Shown one piece after another: positions 8,940 through 18,270 of a DNA stretch of 64,000 nt. The DNA lies in the NCBI RefSeq assembly GCF_000168975.1, contig NZ_AAUW01000014.1:1-64000 (forward strand), read 5' to 3'. Both the position numbers and the translations under genes were made by a program. Source of the stretch: Roseibium aggregatum IAM 12614. Lineage in GTDB: Bacteria; Pseudomonadota; Alphaproteobacteria; Rhizobiales; Stappiaceae. Numbering within the stretch: the first letter of the stretch is position 1; each line of letters starts with the position of its first letter. A model generated the notes under the pieces. It ran no database searches and was not told where the DNA came from. It saw only the letters and a program-made list of their open reading frames with translations.

Positions 8940-9254
8940 ATGGATTTCCATCTCGATACAAGCAGCTTTACGGCGGAAAGAGCCTGGGGGTCACGCCTGA
9001 TCGGCGAACTGGACGGTATCACGGTGCGTCTGCACTGGACGGACACGCCCTATAAGTGGCACGTCAACGATGGCCCGGAAGTCTTCGTCGTTCTCTCCGG
9101 CACTGTCGACATGCATTACCGCGAGGCCGGAGCCGAAAAGGTTCAGCGCCTGACCGAAGGACAGATCTTCTTCGCCAACGACGGCGATGCCCATGTGGCC
9201 CATCCGGTCGGCGAGGCAAGAGTGCTTGTTGTCGAGCGCAAGGATAGCGTTTGA
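8940..9254 (+). CDS. Single-domain cupin protein
   Basis: A 104-residue small cupin. The barrel motifs are WHVNDGPEVFVVLSGTVDMHYRE (motif 1, His and Glu ligands present) and GQIFFANDGDAHVAHP (motif 2, with metal-ligand His). The ATG at 8940 is chosen because GCGGGAGAG sits just upstream; an in-frame GTG at 8916 has no such site. Function in this group ranges from sugar isomerases to small dioxygenases and cannot be assigned. The divergent Lrp-type gene and the dyad between them suggest regulation by an amino acid or related metabolite. Confidence 0.8.
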   Translation: MDFHLDTSSFTAERAWGSRLIGELDGITVRLHWTDTPYKWHVNDGPEVFVVLSGTVDMHYREAGAEKVQRLTEGQIFFANDGDAHVAHPVGEARVLVVERKDSV

Positions 9255-9402
9255 CGGGGCAGGTCGCGGGGCGGCTGCGGCGGATGCAGTGGCAATGTAC
9301 AAACCGGCAGGTTAGCCCAGTCGGCCGGATGAAAATCCCAACCTCTCAACCCACCCCGTCATTGCAGGGCTCGACCCTGCAATCCATCCCCTGACCTTCG
9401 CC

Positions 9403-10112
9403 CACGGCAAAGCTTTGCCGATTTGGGGCGTGTCGGCATGGATCCCATGGTCGAGCCATGGGATGATGGAGCTGAGGAAGGGGAAAAGAGGCCTGCCTTT
9501 TCATTCCAGGCAATGCGTAGCGAAGCCTGGGATTCAGCATTTGCTGTCGTCAGTACCGGCTCCCACGCGCTGCCATGAATTGTCATCCCGGTTTGACGCA
9601 AAGCGGCAAGACCGGGATCCAGTACGCCGTGTCGTCGGAGACGAATAATCGTACATTCAGCTGGATACTGGATCCCTGCCTGTGCAGGGATGACCAGTCG
9701 CCTTGCTGTGACCTTTGCTCACGGCAAGTCCTTTTCTCTTTGGGGCGTATCGGCATGGATCCCATGGTCGAGCCATGGGATGACGGGACTGAGGAAGGGG
9801 AAAAGAGGCCTGCCTTTTAATCCCAGGCAATGCGTAGCGAAGCCTGGGATTCAGCATTTGCTGTCGTCAGTACCGGCTCCCACGCGCTGCCATGATTTGT
9901 CATCCCGGTTTGACGCAACGCGGCAAGACCGGGATCCTGTACGCCGTGTCGTCCGAGACGAATAATCGCACATTCAGCTGGATACTGGATCGCTGCCTGT
10001 CCGGGGATGACAAGTCGCCGTGCCGTGACCATTGCTCACGGCAAGGCCTTTTCTCTTTGCGGCGCAATGGCATGGTTCCCATGGTCGAGCCATGGGAAGA
10101 CGGAGATGAGGC
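9403..10112. repeat. Tandem array of a 317-bp non-coding repeat (about 2.2 copies)
   Basis: Two near-complete units begin at CACGGCAAG (9403 and 9720) and a third partial unit begins at 10037, all exactly 317 bp apart. Units 1 and 2 differ by scattered substitutions only. Each unit holds several palindromes: ATCCCATGG-TCGAG-CCATGGGAT, GTCATCCCGG ... ACCGGGATCC, and GGATCCCTGC ... GCAGGGATGACC. A related hairpin, ATTGCAGGG-CTCGA-CCCTGCAAT, lies just before the array at about 9362-9384. The whole 9255-10220 gap has no credible gene. It looks like several REP-type elements amplified as a block. Confidence 0.85.
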
Positions 10113-10165
10113 CAGGTCTGGGCCCAACGTCCAGGCATCCTGTTCGTCCGCCATCCCATCCAAAC

Positions 10166-10194
10166 AAAAACCCGGCAGAAACCTGCCGGGTTTT
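10166..10194 (-). terminator. Rho-independent terminator of trpS
   Basis: AAAACCCGGCAG and CTGCCGGGTTTT form a long stem with a 4-nt loop, with a T-run on the minus strand. It lies 27 bp after the trpS stop and closes the glnD-murJ-trpS direction. Confidence 0.8.
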
Positions 10195-10220
10195 CAGGCT
10201 CTGGTTGGTGCCGCAGCGTC

Positions 10221-11300
10221 TTAACGGACGTCGAGGAAACCGATGATCTTGCGGACATCCTTCAGGACTGGTTCGGCGATGGTGGAGGCCTTTTCGGCGC
10301 CTTCCTTCAGGATGGCGTCGATCTGGGCCTTGTCGTCTATCAGGCGACGCATTTCGTCGGTCATCGGCGAGAGTTTCGCCACCGCCAGGTCGGACAGGGC
10401 CGGCTTGAAGGTGGAGAACTGCTGGCCGCCGTATTCCTTCAGCACATCGGCCTTGGTCGCGCCACTGAGGGCGGCATAGATGCCGACAAGATTGTCCGCT
10501 TCCGGGCGGCCTTCCAAGCCGTCGGTCTCGCTCGGCAGGGCGTCCGGATCGGTCTTGGCTTTCTTGATCTTCTTGGAGATCGAGTCCGCGTCGTCCGTCA
10601 GGTTGATGCGCGACAGGTCCGACGGGTCGGACTTCGACATCTTCTTGGTGCCGTCGCGCAGCGACATGATCCGGGTGGCCGGTCCTGCGATCATCGGTTC
10701 GGTCATCGGGAAATAGAGATATTCCGGCAGTTCCGGCGACGGTGTCGGGTTCGCAATGCCGATATCCAGTTCCTTGATCCGCTCTGCAAAGTCATTGTTG
10801 AACTTGGCGGCGATGTCGCGGGTCAGTTCCAGGTGCTGCTTCTGGTCATCGCCGACCGGAACGTGGGTCGCGCGGTAGGCCAGAATGTCGGCAGCCATCA
10901 GGTTCGGATAGGCGAACAGGCCAACGGAAGCGTTTTCCTTGTTCTTGCCGGCCTTTTCCTTGAACTGGGTCATGCGGTTGAGCCAGCCCATGCGTGCCAC
11001 GCAATTGAAGATCCAGGCAAGTTCGGTGTGTTCGCGAACCTGGCTCTGGTTGAAGATGATCGATTTCTTCGGATCGATGCCGGCGGCCATATAGGCAGCG
11101 GTCACTTCACGGGTTGCCTGGGCAAGCTCGTGCGGATCCGGAAACCCTGCGGTGATGGCGTGGCTGTCGACGACGCAGAAGATCGTCGGCATTTGGTCCT
11201 GCAACGGAACCCAGCGCGAAACGGCGCCCAGATAGTTGCCAAGATGCAGATTGCCTGTCGGCTGGACGCCGGAAAAGACACGGGGCTGGAACTCCGCCAT
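10221..11300 (-). CDS. trpS: Tryptophanyl-tRNA synthetase
   Basis: Class I aminoacyl-tRNA synthetase that charges tRNA-Trp, 359 residues, a usual length for the alphaproteobacterial enzyme. The ATP-site HIGH-type motif appears as PTGNLHLGN near residue 15, and the KMSKS loop as [29 protein letters not shown] is the conserved nucleotide/tryptophan region. It is the last gene of a minus-strand series glnD, murJ, trpS, with 120 bp between murJ and trpS and a good terminator after it. Confidence 0.96.
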   Translation of the reverse strand: MAEFQPRVFSGVQPTGNLHLGNYLGAVSRWVPLQDQMPTIFCVVDSHAITAGFPDPHELAQATREVTAAYMAAGIDPKKSIIFNQSQVREHTELAWIFNCVARMGWLNRMTQFKEKAGKNKENASVGLFAYPNLMAADILAYRATHVPVGDDQKQHLELTRDIAAKFNNDFAERIKELDIGIANPTPSPELPEYLYFPMTEPMIAGPATRIMSLRDGTKKMSKSDPSDLSRINLTDDADSISKKIKKAKTDPDALPSETDGLEGRPEADNLVGIYAALSGATKADVLKEYGGQQFSTFKPALSDLAVAKLSPMTDEMRRLIDDKAQIDAILKEGAEKASTIAEPVLKDVRKIIGFLDVR

Positions 11301-11420
11301 TTCAGATCCCTTTGATGGTGCGGCCGGTTGGAAGGGCGCTATGAATGTTTGGGCGGGCCGGGTTTAAGCCCGGTCCGTGATCCATGCAAGCCGGAAACGG
11401 TGCGCTCCGGCGTTTCGCGT

Positions 11421-12983
11421 TCAGGTGTTGCGCCGTCTCAACGCTTTCAGCATGCCGATGAGGTCGGACCCGCCGCTGACCTGGGTGAAGACGGCAAAGG
11501 TGACCATGCCGACGAGCACGAGCAGAACCAGACTGCCCGCGCGCACGGCCAGCCACGGTGCCGACAGCCAGGGCGCCATGTAGACGGCGGCAAAATGCAC
11601 CGCGACCCCCATCAGCAGGCTGGCCAGCACCACCAGCGACAGGCGCCGGAGCAGCTTGAAATCTGGCTGGAAATGGCCGCGACGCCACAGAACGATGATC
11701 AGAAGCCCGGTGTTCACCCAGCCTGCCAGCGTGGTGGCCAGCGCGATGCCGACATGCTGGAGCATCGGAAACAGCGCCACCGACAGTCCGACATTCACGA
11801 TCATGCCGATAACGGCGAAGATCATCGGTGTCTTGGTGTCTTCCCGGGCGAAATAGCCGGGCGAAAACACCTTGTTGAGCACGAAGGCGGGTAGACCGAA
11901 GGAAAACGCCGTCAGCGCCGCGGCTGTGCCTTCCACGGCGGCGGCATCGAAGCGCACCCGCTGAAACAGCACCGAGACGATTTCCTGCGGCACCACCGCC
12001 AGCGCGACGGCAGCCGGCAGCGTCAGCACCAGCGAGAACTCCAGCGCACGGTTGAGACTGTGCTGGTAAGCGCCCATGTGACCGGCGCGTAGCTGCCGGG
12101 TGAGGCTCGGCAGCAGCACCACGCCGATGGCGATGCCGATCACCCCGAGCGGCAACTGGTAGAGACGGTCGGCGAAATAGAGCAGCGCGTTGGCACCTTC
12201 CTGCATCGAGGCGATTATCTGGCCGACGGCAATGTTGATCTGGGTGACCCCACCTGCAACCACACCCGGAATGCCGAGCATCAGCAGGCGTTTGGCCGAT
12301 TTGGTGTAGCGTGGCCGGAAGACGGGGATCTTGAAGCCGAGGCGCTTCAGGTCGATGAGAACGACAGCAAGCTGCACGATACCGCCGACAGTGACGCCGA
12401 CAGCCAGAATGACCCCGAGCGCGGTCTCGTCCTTGATGCCGAGATAAAGCACGGTGCCCAGTACGGCGCTCATCACCACATTCAGCATCACGGGTGCAAA
12501 TGCGGCGGCGGCAAAACGCTGGTAGGTGTTGAGAATACCGCCGATGAAGGCAAGCATCGACATGAAGATCAGATAGGGAAACGCGATCCGCGACATCAGC
12601 ACCGTCAGATCGTATTTGGTGGGGTCTTCCACAAAGCCGGGCGCCAGCGCCCAGACGACCAACGGCATGAAGATCTGGGCAAAGGCCGTCAGCACGAGCA
12701 GGCAGAACAGCAGGGCAGCCCCGATTTCACCGGCAAATCGCTTTGCGCCTGCATCGCCCTCCTCCTCGACCGTTCGCCCGAACAGCGGGATGAAGGCAGA
12801 GTTGAAGGCCCCTTCCGCAAACAGCCGCCGGAACAGGTTGGGCAGGCGGAAGGCCACCACGAAGGCATCGGCAACCGGCCCGGCCCCGACGACGGCGGCC
12901 AGCAGCACATCGCGGACGAAACCGAGCAGGCGACTCAACAGCGTCGCGCTGCCGACGGTTGCAAAATTGCGGACGAGACTCAT
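11421..12983 (-). CDS. murJ: Lipid II flippase MurJ (MviN)
   Basis: A 520-residue polytopic protein of the MOP exporter superfamily with about 14 membrane helices. The N terminus MSLVRNFATVGSATLLSRLLGFVRD and the following VADAFVVAFRLPNLFRRLFAEGAFNSAFIP are hallmark MurJ sequences. It moves lipid-linked peptidoglycan precursor to the outer leaflet, feeding synthases such as the PBP1A-type enzyme at 2085-4343. The start lies 32 bp after the glnD stop on the same strand, so the two are probably co-transcribed, as is usual in rhizobia. Confidence 0.95.
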   Translation of the reverse strand: MSLVRNFATVGSATLLSRLLGFVRDVLLAAVVGAGPVADAFVVAFRLPNLFRRLFAEGAFNSAFIPLFGRTVEEEGDAGAKRFAGEIGAALLFCLLVLTAFAQIFMPLVVWALAPGFVEDPTKYDLTVLMSRIAFPYLIFMSMLAFIGGILNTYQRFAAAAFAPVMLNVVMSAVLGTVLYLGIKDETALGVILAVGVTVGGIVQLAVVLIDLKRLGFKIPVFRPRYTKSAKRLLMLGIPGVVAGGVTQINIAVGQIIASMQEGANALLYFADRLYQLPLGVIGIAIGVVLLPSLTRQLRAGHMGAYQHSLNRALEFSLVLTLPAAVALAVVPQEIVSVLFQRVRFDAAAVEGTAAALTAFSFGLPAFVLNKVFSPGYFAREDTKTPMIFAVIGMIVNVGLSVALFPMLQHVGIALATTLAGWVNTGLLIIVLWRRGHFQPDFKLLRRLSLVVLASLLMGVAVHFAAVYMAPWLSAPWLAVRAGSLVLLVLVGMVTFAVFTQVSGGSDLIGMLKALRRRNT

Positions 12984-13015
12984 GCCGGAAGGGCTCCGAA
13001 GACAGAGGAATGCAC

Positions 13016-15850
13016 TTATGAAGCCTGCCGCTGGACCTTGCGGGCTACGGGAGCTGCCGGGTCGAGTTCCACATGGCCTTCAACCGCATCTGCCAGGCGC
13101 TCACGGATGATCTCCTGCCGTCCGATATTGGCAATTTTCTGTCCGGTGAGGTCGGTTACGTAGAATACGTCGACAACCTTCTCGCCGAAGGTCGAAATAT
13201 GGGCCGAGCCGATGTTCAGGTTAAGCGTCGCAATGGACCGCGTCAGATCGTAGAGCAGGCCCGGACGGTCGAGGCCGGAAATCTCCAGCACCGTGTAATC
13301 GTCCGACAGGGCGTTGTTCACCAGAACCTCGCTGGCCACCTTGAAGGCTTTCATGCGACCCTTGACGCCGGTCTTCTTGGACACGGGCTCGGGAAGCCGT
13401 TCCTCACCGCGCAGTGTCGTCTCGATCAATGCGGTAATCCGCTCGCCCCGGCGTTTTTCGTCTTCATCGTCGGGCAGTTCCCGGCCGATGAAAATCGTGT
13501 CCAGAGCGTAGCCGTCCGTGGTGGTGTCGATCTGCGCATCGACGATATTGGCGCCGGTCGCGTAACAGGCCCCGGCAATGATCGACAGCAGGCGCGGATG
13601 GTCCGGCGCCTTGATCGTCAGTTCGGTCACGCCTTCAAAGGCGCGTGGAATGACCTGAAAGGCGAGCTGCTTCTTTTCCCTGTCGGCCTTGTGCAGAAGT
13701 TCGGCATGGGAGACCAGCCGCTCCGGCTCCGTTCGCAGCCAATAGGCGGGATAATGCCGGTTCAGATAGGCGTTCCGGTCCTTGGCGGACCAGTGCCCCA
13801 AATGGCTGGCGAGCTCTTCCTTGGCCTTGTCGATGGTCTGGCGATGCGACATTTTCGTGTGGCCGCCGGACAGATGCGGTTCGGTGGCATAGTAGAGCGT
13901 GCGCAGCAACTGGCCCTTCCAGCCGTTGAAGACACCCGGGCCGACGGCGCGGATATCGGCCACCGTCAGGATCAGGAGCAATTTCAGCCGTTCAAGCGAC
14001 TGCACGGTGTTGGCGAAATCCGTGATCGTCTTGCGGTCGGACAGGTCGCGCGACTGGGCAATGGTGCTCATGTCCAGGTGACGTTCGATCAGCCAGGCAA
14101 CGGTTTCGGTTTCCGCGTCGTTCAGTCCGAAACGCGGGCACAGCTTGCGGGCAACCCGGGCACCGGCAATGGAATGGTCTTCCGGCCTGCCCTTGGCGAT
14201 GTCGTGCAGGAACATGGCGACAAACAGCACCTTGCGGTTCTGCAGCGTCAGGATCAGGTCGGTCGCCAGCGGATGGTCGTCGCCGGAATTGCCGCGTTCG
14301 ATATCGGCCAGCACGCCAATGGAACGGATCAGATGCTCGTCGACCGTATAGTGGTGATACATGTTGAACTGCATCATCGCCACGACCTTGCCGAACTCGG
14401 GGACGAAGCGGCCGAGCACGCCGGTTTCGTTCATCTTGCGCAAGGTCTTTTCCGGCGCGTGGCGCGAGGTCAGGATCGACAGGAACAGCCGGTTCGCTTC
14501 CGGGTCGGCGCGCAGGCTGGCATCGACCAGTTTCAGCGAATGCCGGATCAGGCGGGTCAGGTGCGGATGCATGTTGTAGTCATGCTTGTCCGCGACCTGG
14601 AACACCCGCAACAGGTTGGTCGGGTCGGTTTCAAACACAGTGTCGGACACCGCATTCAGGCGGTTGTTTTCCACCACGAAACCGGCAGCCCCTTCCACGG
14701 GTTTGGCCGCGCTGGAACCTCGGCCCGCCCGCAGGCGGCGCATCATGCCGGTCAGGCCCTTGCCGCGAGGTTCCTTGACGTGTTCTTCCTCCAGCGCGGC
14801 GCAGATGATGCGGGTCAGATCGCCCACATCCTTGGCCACCAGGAAGTAGTGTTTCATGAAGCGCTCGACATCCTTCATGCCCGGATGCTGGGTGTAGCCG
14901 AGCCGGATAGCGATTTCGCGCTGGACATCGAAGGACAGGCGCTCTTCCGGCCGGCCCGTCAGGAAATGCAGGTGGCAGCGAACCGCCCACAGGAAGTCGT
15001 CCGATTTCTTGAACCTTGTATATTCCGAACGGGTCAGAACGCCCTTCTTGACCAGTTCCGATTGTCTTTTGACGCGGTAATGGTACTTGGCGATCCAGAA
15101 CAGGGTGTTGAGATCGCGCAGGCCGCCCTTGCCTTCCTTGATGTTCGGTTCGACCAGATAGCGCGAAGCACCCTGGCGCTTGTGGCGGTCGTCGCGTTCC
15201 TGAAGCTTGGCGGCGATGAATTCGGAGCTGGTGCTCTCGACCACTTCCTTGTCAAAACGCTCTACGAGTTCCTCGAACAGGGCTTCATCACCCCAGATGA
15301 AGCGGGCTTCCAGAATGGCGGTGCGGATGGTCATGTCCGACTTGGACAGGCGGATACACTCGTCGATATTGCGGGTCGCGTGGCCCACCTTGAAGCCGAG
15401 ATCCCACAGCATGTAGAGGATATATTCCACCACTTGCTCGCCCCAGGGGGTCTGCTTGTAGGGCAGCACGAACAGAAGATCGATATCGGATCCCGGCGCC
15501 AGCGTGCCCCGGCCATAACCGCCGACGGCGGCAACGGACATGCGCTCCGCGGCGGACGGGTTCTTGATCCGGTAGACGTGGTGCAGGGCGAAATCGTAGA
15601 TCACGCGGATCAACTCGTCCTGGATATAGGACAGCCGCCCGGCACACAGCAGACCGCCGCCGTCCTCGTCCAGCATTTCCTGGGCCTTGCCACGCGCCTC
15701 TTTCACCACCTTCTTCAGCATGGAAAGCACGGCCGAACGGGTCTTCATGTCCGAACCGTCGCCATCGTTGCCGGCAGTCAGCGCGGTCAGGCGATGTCTC
15801 AGGTCATCCGCATCGATCAGTCCGGCAAGGTCTTCCTGGGAGAGTTTCAT
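13016..15850 (-). CDS. glnD: Bifunctional PII uridylyltransferase/uridylyl-removing enzyme
   Basis: Sensor of glutamine status that adds UMP to or removes it from PII proteins, 944 residues. The nucleotidyltransferase site is GGYGRGTLAPGSDIDLLFVLP (around 130-150). The HD hydrolase domain carries HHYTVDEHLIRSIG and FVAMFLHDIAKGR. Two ACT domains follow in the C terminus (near EGVTELTIKAPDHPRLLSIIAG and TVLEISGLDRPGLLYDLT), which bind glutamine. All catalytic parts appear present. The ATG at 15850 follows a 239-bp gap. Elsewhere in rhizobia mutS often precedes glnD; here an XRE-type gene does. Confidence 0.96.
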   Translation of the reverse strand: MKLSQEDLAGLIDADDLRHRLTALTAGNDGDGSDMKTRSAVLSMLKKVVKEARGKAQEMLDEDGGGLLCAGRLSYIQDELIRVIYDFALHHVYRIKNPSAAERMSVAAVGGYGRGTLAPGSDIDLLFVLPYKQTPWGEQVVEYILYMLWDLGFKVGHATRNIDECIRLSKSDMTIRTAILEARFIWGDEALFEELVERFDKEVVESTSSEFIAAKLQERDDRHKRQGASRYLVEPNIKEGKGGLRDLNTLFWIAKYHYRVKRQSELVKKGVLTRSEYTRFKKSDDFLWAVRCHLHFLTGRPEERLSFDVQREIAIRLGYTQHPGMKDVERFMKHYFLVAKDVGDLTRIICAALEEEHVKEPRGKGLTGMMRRLRAGRGSSAAKPVEGAAGFVVENNRLNAVSDTVFETDPTNLLRVFQVADKHDYNMHPHLTRLIRHSLKLVDASLRADPEANRLFLSILTSRHAPEKTLRKMNETGVLGRFVPEFGKVVAMMQFNMYHHYTVDEHLIRSIGVLADIERGNSGDDHPLATDLILTLQNRKVLFVAMFLHDIAKGRPEDHSIAGARVARKLCPRFGLNDAETETVAWLIERHLDMSTIAQSRDLSDRKTITDFANTVQSLERLKLLLILTVADIRAVGPGVFNGWKGQLLRTLYYATEPHLSGGHTKMSHRQTIDKAKEELASHLGHWSAKDRNAYLNRHYPAYWLRTEPERLVSHAELLHKADREKKQLAFQVIPRAFEGVTELTIKAPDHPRLLSIIAGACYATGANIVDAQIDTTTDGYALDTIFIGRELPDDEDEKRRGERITALIETTLRGEERLPEPVSKKTGVKGRMKAFKVASEVLVNNALSDDYTVLEISGLDRPGLLYDLTRSIATLNLNIGSAHISTFGEKVVDVFYVTDLTGQKIANIGRQEIIRERLADAVEGHVELDPAAPVARKVQRQAS

Positions 15851-16089
15851 ACTGGTCCAGTGTTCAGTTCAGCAGGCGCGGGTTTGCTGCAGCTTATATA
15901 GGGGATGGGGTTGAAGGACACGTAAATCCTGATCTGACCCGTCTCGGGCTCTGCCACCATGCGCGTGTTTTCTCAGTGCAGGCGGTGACAAGAGAGATCT
16001 CATCGGTACCAACGTCTGCCCTGAAGCCGAGGTTCGCCGATCTCCACGGCGTTTCGGCCAGGAGGACAAATGTGGCAACAGCGGGGTTC

Positions 16090-16461
16090 TTACACCCCGT
16101 CCTTGGCGGCAGCGACACGGAGCTGGTGCAGGAGGGCGGCGAGAGACTCTTCGGAAAGACCTCCGATCTTCAGAGCAAGCTGGTTGGCAAGTTCGGTGGC
16201 CTTCGGGTCCATGCCGGCCGTGTCGATGGTCACGCGTGGATCGGACAGTTCGGCCAGGCGCTGGATTTCTTCCGCCTCATCCCAGATGACGTTGAAATAG
16301 GTGATGATTCGCTGGACGAGAAACCAGGTCGGCTTGCCGCGTTTGCCGTGTTCCAGCGCGGACAGATAGGCACTGGAAACCGACAAGGCCGCTGCCATTT
16401 CCTTCAGCGACACATCCCGTTTCGTCCTCAGTTCCCGGATTTTTGCGCCAAGTGGGGTCAC
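16090..16461 (-). CDS. XRE-family helix-turn-helix regulator
   Basis: A 123-residue protein with an N-terminal HTH: TPLGAKIRELRTKRDVSLKEMAAAL followed by the recognition helix SSAYLSALEHGKRGKP. The rest is helical and ends AAAKDGV. I start it at the GTG at 16461, which begins 4 bp after the smr stop; extending upstream gives Cys/Pro/Arg-rich sequence typical of a shadow frame. It is the last gene of the tight run tim44-like, mltA, smr, xre. This small regulator is often found beside Smr genes in this class, but its targets are unknown. Confidence 0.82.
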   Translation of the reverse strand: MTPLGAKIRELRTKRDVSLKEMAAALSVSSAYLSALEHGKRGKPTWFLVQRIITYFNVIWDEAEEIQRLAELSDPRVTIDTAGMDPKATELANQLALKIGGLSEESLAALLHQLRVAAAKDGV

Positions 16462-16465
16462 GGCC

Positions 16466-17035
16466 CTACCTTCTTTTTCGAATGCGAACGTACAGGGCGC
16501 CGGCGCCGCCATGGTTCGCGTGGGCTTCCTCGTAGCCAAGCACCACGGCGCGCATGTCGGGCATCGACAACCACTGGGGTACCATTCTGCGCAAAACGCC
16601 GCGCTCGTCCATATAGGCACGCGCATCGCCGCTGCCTTTGCCCGTGATCACCAGCACCACCTTGTGGCTTCTTGCCTGGGCCTGATGAAGAAAGCCCCGC
16701 AGCCGGTCATGGGCCTGATGCTGGGTCAGTCCGTGCAGGTCGATCCGCGCATCGATGGCTTTGACACCACGCACAAGTTTGCGGCGGTAACGGTGTTCAA
16801 GCTGATGCAGCGGCAGCGGTGTGGGCGGTGCCTTGTCGGCTGCTGGGGCCTTGATCGCGGTTGCGGTTTTCGGCGGCTTTGCGGGGGCTGTCGGTTCGTC
16901 CGCAGTGATTTTCTCAAGGTCGGCCTTGAGTTCCATTGCCCTGTCAGGATGCAGCGGCGTCAGCGTTTTTGCAACCTTGCCCCACAACTCCCTGTCTTCC
17001 GGTGACAGCGACCCTTTTTTGCCCCGTCTTGCCAT
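16466..17035 (-). CDS. Smr-domain protein
   Basis: A 189-residue protein: a charged N-terminal part, a low-complexity Ala/Pro/Lys linker (about 45-80), and a C-terminal Smr domain with the signatures DLHGLT, VLVITGKGSG and the HGGAGALYVRIRKR end. Smr domains are nucleases related to the C terminus of MutS2; some act on RNA in ribosome rescue and others on DNA. It starts 3 bp after the mltA stop and ends 4 bp before the XRE gene, so it is part of that operon. The specific substrate cannot be assigned. Confidence 0.9.
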   Translation of the reverse strand: MARRGKKGSLSPEDRELWGKVAKTLTPLHPDRAMELKADLEKITADEPTAPAKPPKTATAIKAPAADKAPPTPLPLHQLEHRYRRKLVRGVKAIDARIDLHGLTQHQAHDRLRGFLHQAQARSHKVVLVITGKGSGDARAYMDERGVLRRMVPQWLSMPDMRAVVLGYEEAHANHGGAGALYVRIRKRR

Positions 17036-17038
17036 GGT

Positions 17039-18265
17039 TCAGTCCGTCGCCACGCTGGAAGGGACAAGGCGGATGGTGGGCACCAGGATGGTGAAAACCG
17101 CCTTGTGCCGAATTTCTCCGGCAATGGCGCCGGCCGTCTGTCCGGAGCCGACGAAAATGTCACCCCGCGCCGGACCCTTGATTGCCGAGCCTGTGTCGTC
17201 GGCCACCATCAGCCTCCGGAAGGGCGCGTTGCCGCTGTCATGATCTTCCAGCGTGGAGGCCACAAACACCATCGTGCCGTAGGGAATGAAATGCGGATCG
17301 ACCGCAAGGCTGCGGCCCGCGACAAGCGGAAGGCCCGCAGCCCCAACCGGTCCGTCGCTCAGCCCGATTTCGTCAACTTCCCGGAAGAAGATGAAGGACC
17401 GGTTTTGCCGGAACAACTCATCGCGTTCATCGGGATGGGCTTCCAGCCAGGCACGCAGGCCTGCGGCCGTGAAATCCTCCGGCGTGCCTTCTCCCCGGGT
17501 CACCAGCAGCCGGGCAATGCCTGTGTAGGGATGGCCGGTCTTGCCGGCGTAGCCGACGCGCATCGCGGTGCCGTCCGCAAGGCGAAGGCGAGCCGAGCCC
17601 TGAACATGCACGAAATAGGCGTCGATCGGATCGGCAAGCCAGACGAGTTCGAGACTTTCCGTATCGAGCTTGCCGTCCATGATGGCGCCCCGGTCCGGCA
17701 TTTCGGTCAGGCGCCCGTTGATCCGCCGTCCGTGGCTGAGCGTGCCGGGCCAGTCTTGCGGCCAGTTTTCCGGCGTGATCGCCTCCAGCCCGTCCGGTTT
17801 TTTCAACAAGGGATACCGGAATTCGTCGGTCCTGACGCGGGACGCAGCCAGCTCCGGTTCGAAATAGCCGGTGACGAAACCGCTCTGGACGATCCGCAAC
17901 GGGGTGAACCGGCTTTCTAAAAATGTCCGCGGCGCGTCGCCGCCCGCTCCGGCTGCCTTCTCGGCGTCGCGACACAGCTTTTGCAGGTCCGACGCGGAAA
18001 TCGGAGGAAACACTTTGTCTTGGGTGAGGATATCCGGTTTGCGGCACAGGCGCAGAAAGCCGGCAAGGGCGGCGGCATGGTCGTCGTCCTGCCACCCCGG
18101 CAGACTGGAAAAGGAGATTTCCTCGAACCGGTCCGGGATCTGTTGGCCTGGTACCATGGCGGAGGCTGCTCCTGAAAAGAAAAGCGGCGCGGCCAGAACC
18201 GCGCCCTTTAGCAGTGAGACAAGCCGGAAGCCCGGCCAGGGCCGCGTGTTCCGCTTGCCCTGCAT
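17039..18265 (-). CDS. mltA: Membrane-bound lytic murein transglycosylase A (MltA)
   Basis: A 408-residue exported enzyme with a signal sequence at about 14-36 (LVSLLKGAVLAAPLFFSGAASA); no lipobox cysteine is visible. The MltA domain contains TGYFEPEL, DAYFVHVQGSARL and RVGYAGKTGHPYTGIARL, followed by a 3D domain with the catalytic-aspartate region LMVADDTGSAIKG and the Gly-rich end GDIFVGSGQTAG. It cleaves glycan strands to 1,6-anhydro-muropeptides during wall remodelling. It begins 5 bp after the Tim44-like gene, an arrangement widely seen in alphaproteobacteria. Confidence 0.94.
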   Translation of the reverse strand: MQGKRNTRPWPGFRLVSLLKGAVLAAPLFFSGAASAMVPGQQIPDRFEEISFSSLPGWQDDDHAAALAGFLRLCRKPDILTQDKVFPPISASDLQKLCRDAEKAAGAGGDAPRTFLESRFTPLRIVQSGFVTGYFEPELAASRVRTDEFRYPLLKKPDGLEAITPENWPQDWPGTLSHGRRINGRLTEMPDRGAIMDGKLDTESLELVWLADPIDAYFVHVQGSARLRLADGTAMRVGYAGKTGHPYTGIARLLVTRGEGTPEDFTAAGLRAWLEAHPDERDELFRQNRSFIFFREVDEIGLSDGPVGAAGLPLVAGRSLAVDPHFIPYGTMVFVASTLEDHDSGNAPFRRLMVADDTGSAIKGPARGDIFVGSGQTAGAIAGEIRHKAVFTILVPTIRLVPSSVATD

Positions 18266-18270
18266 CGTGA

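Noticed and set aside
9403..10112. CRISPR array
   Set aside because: The repeat unit is 317 bp and contiguous, with no short repeat-spacer alternation and no cas genes.
9403..10112. Insertion sequence remnant
   Set aside because: No transposase-like protein in any frame and no terminal inverted repeats bounding the block; REP-like hairpins explain the palindromes better.
13073..15901. A very long open frame on the plus strand opposite glnD
   Set aside because: It is a mirror of high-GC codon use in glnD. Its product is a composition-biased Gln/Arg/His/Gly-rich chain with no recognisable domain, and glnD is complete on the other strand. The same applies to long frames opposite the hybrid kinase (5826-7400) and the monooxygenase (41652-43517).
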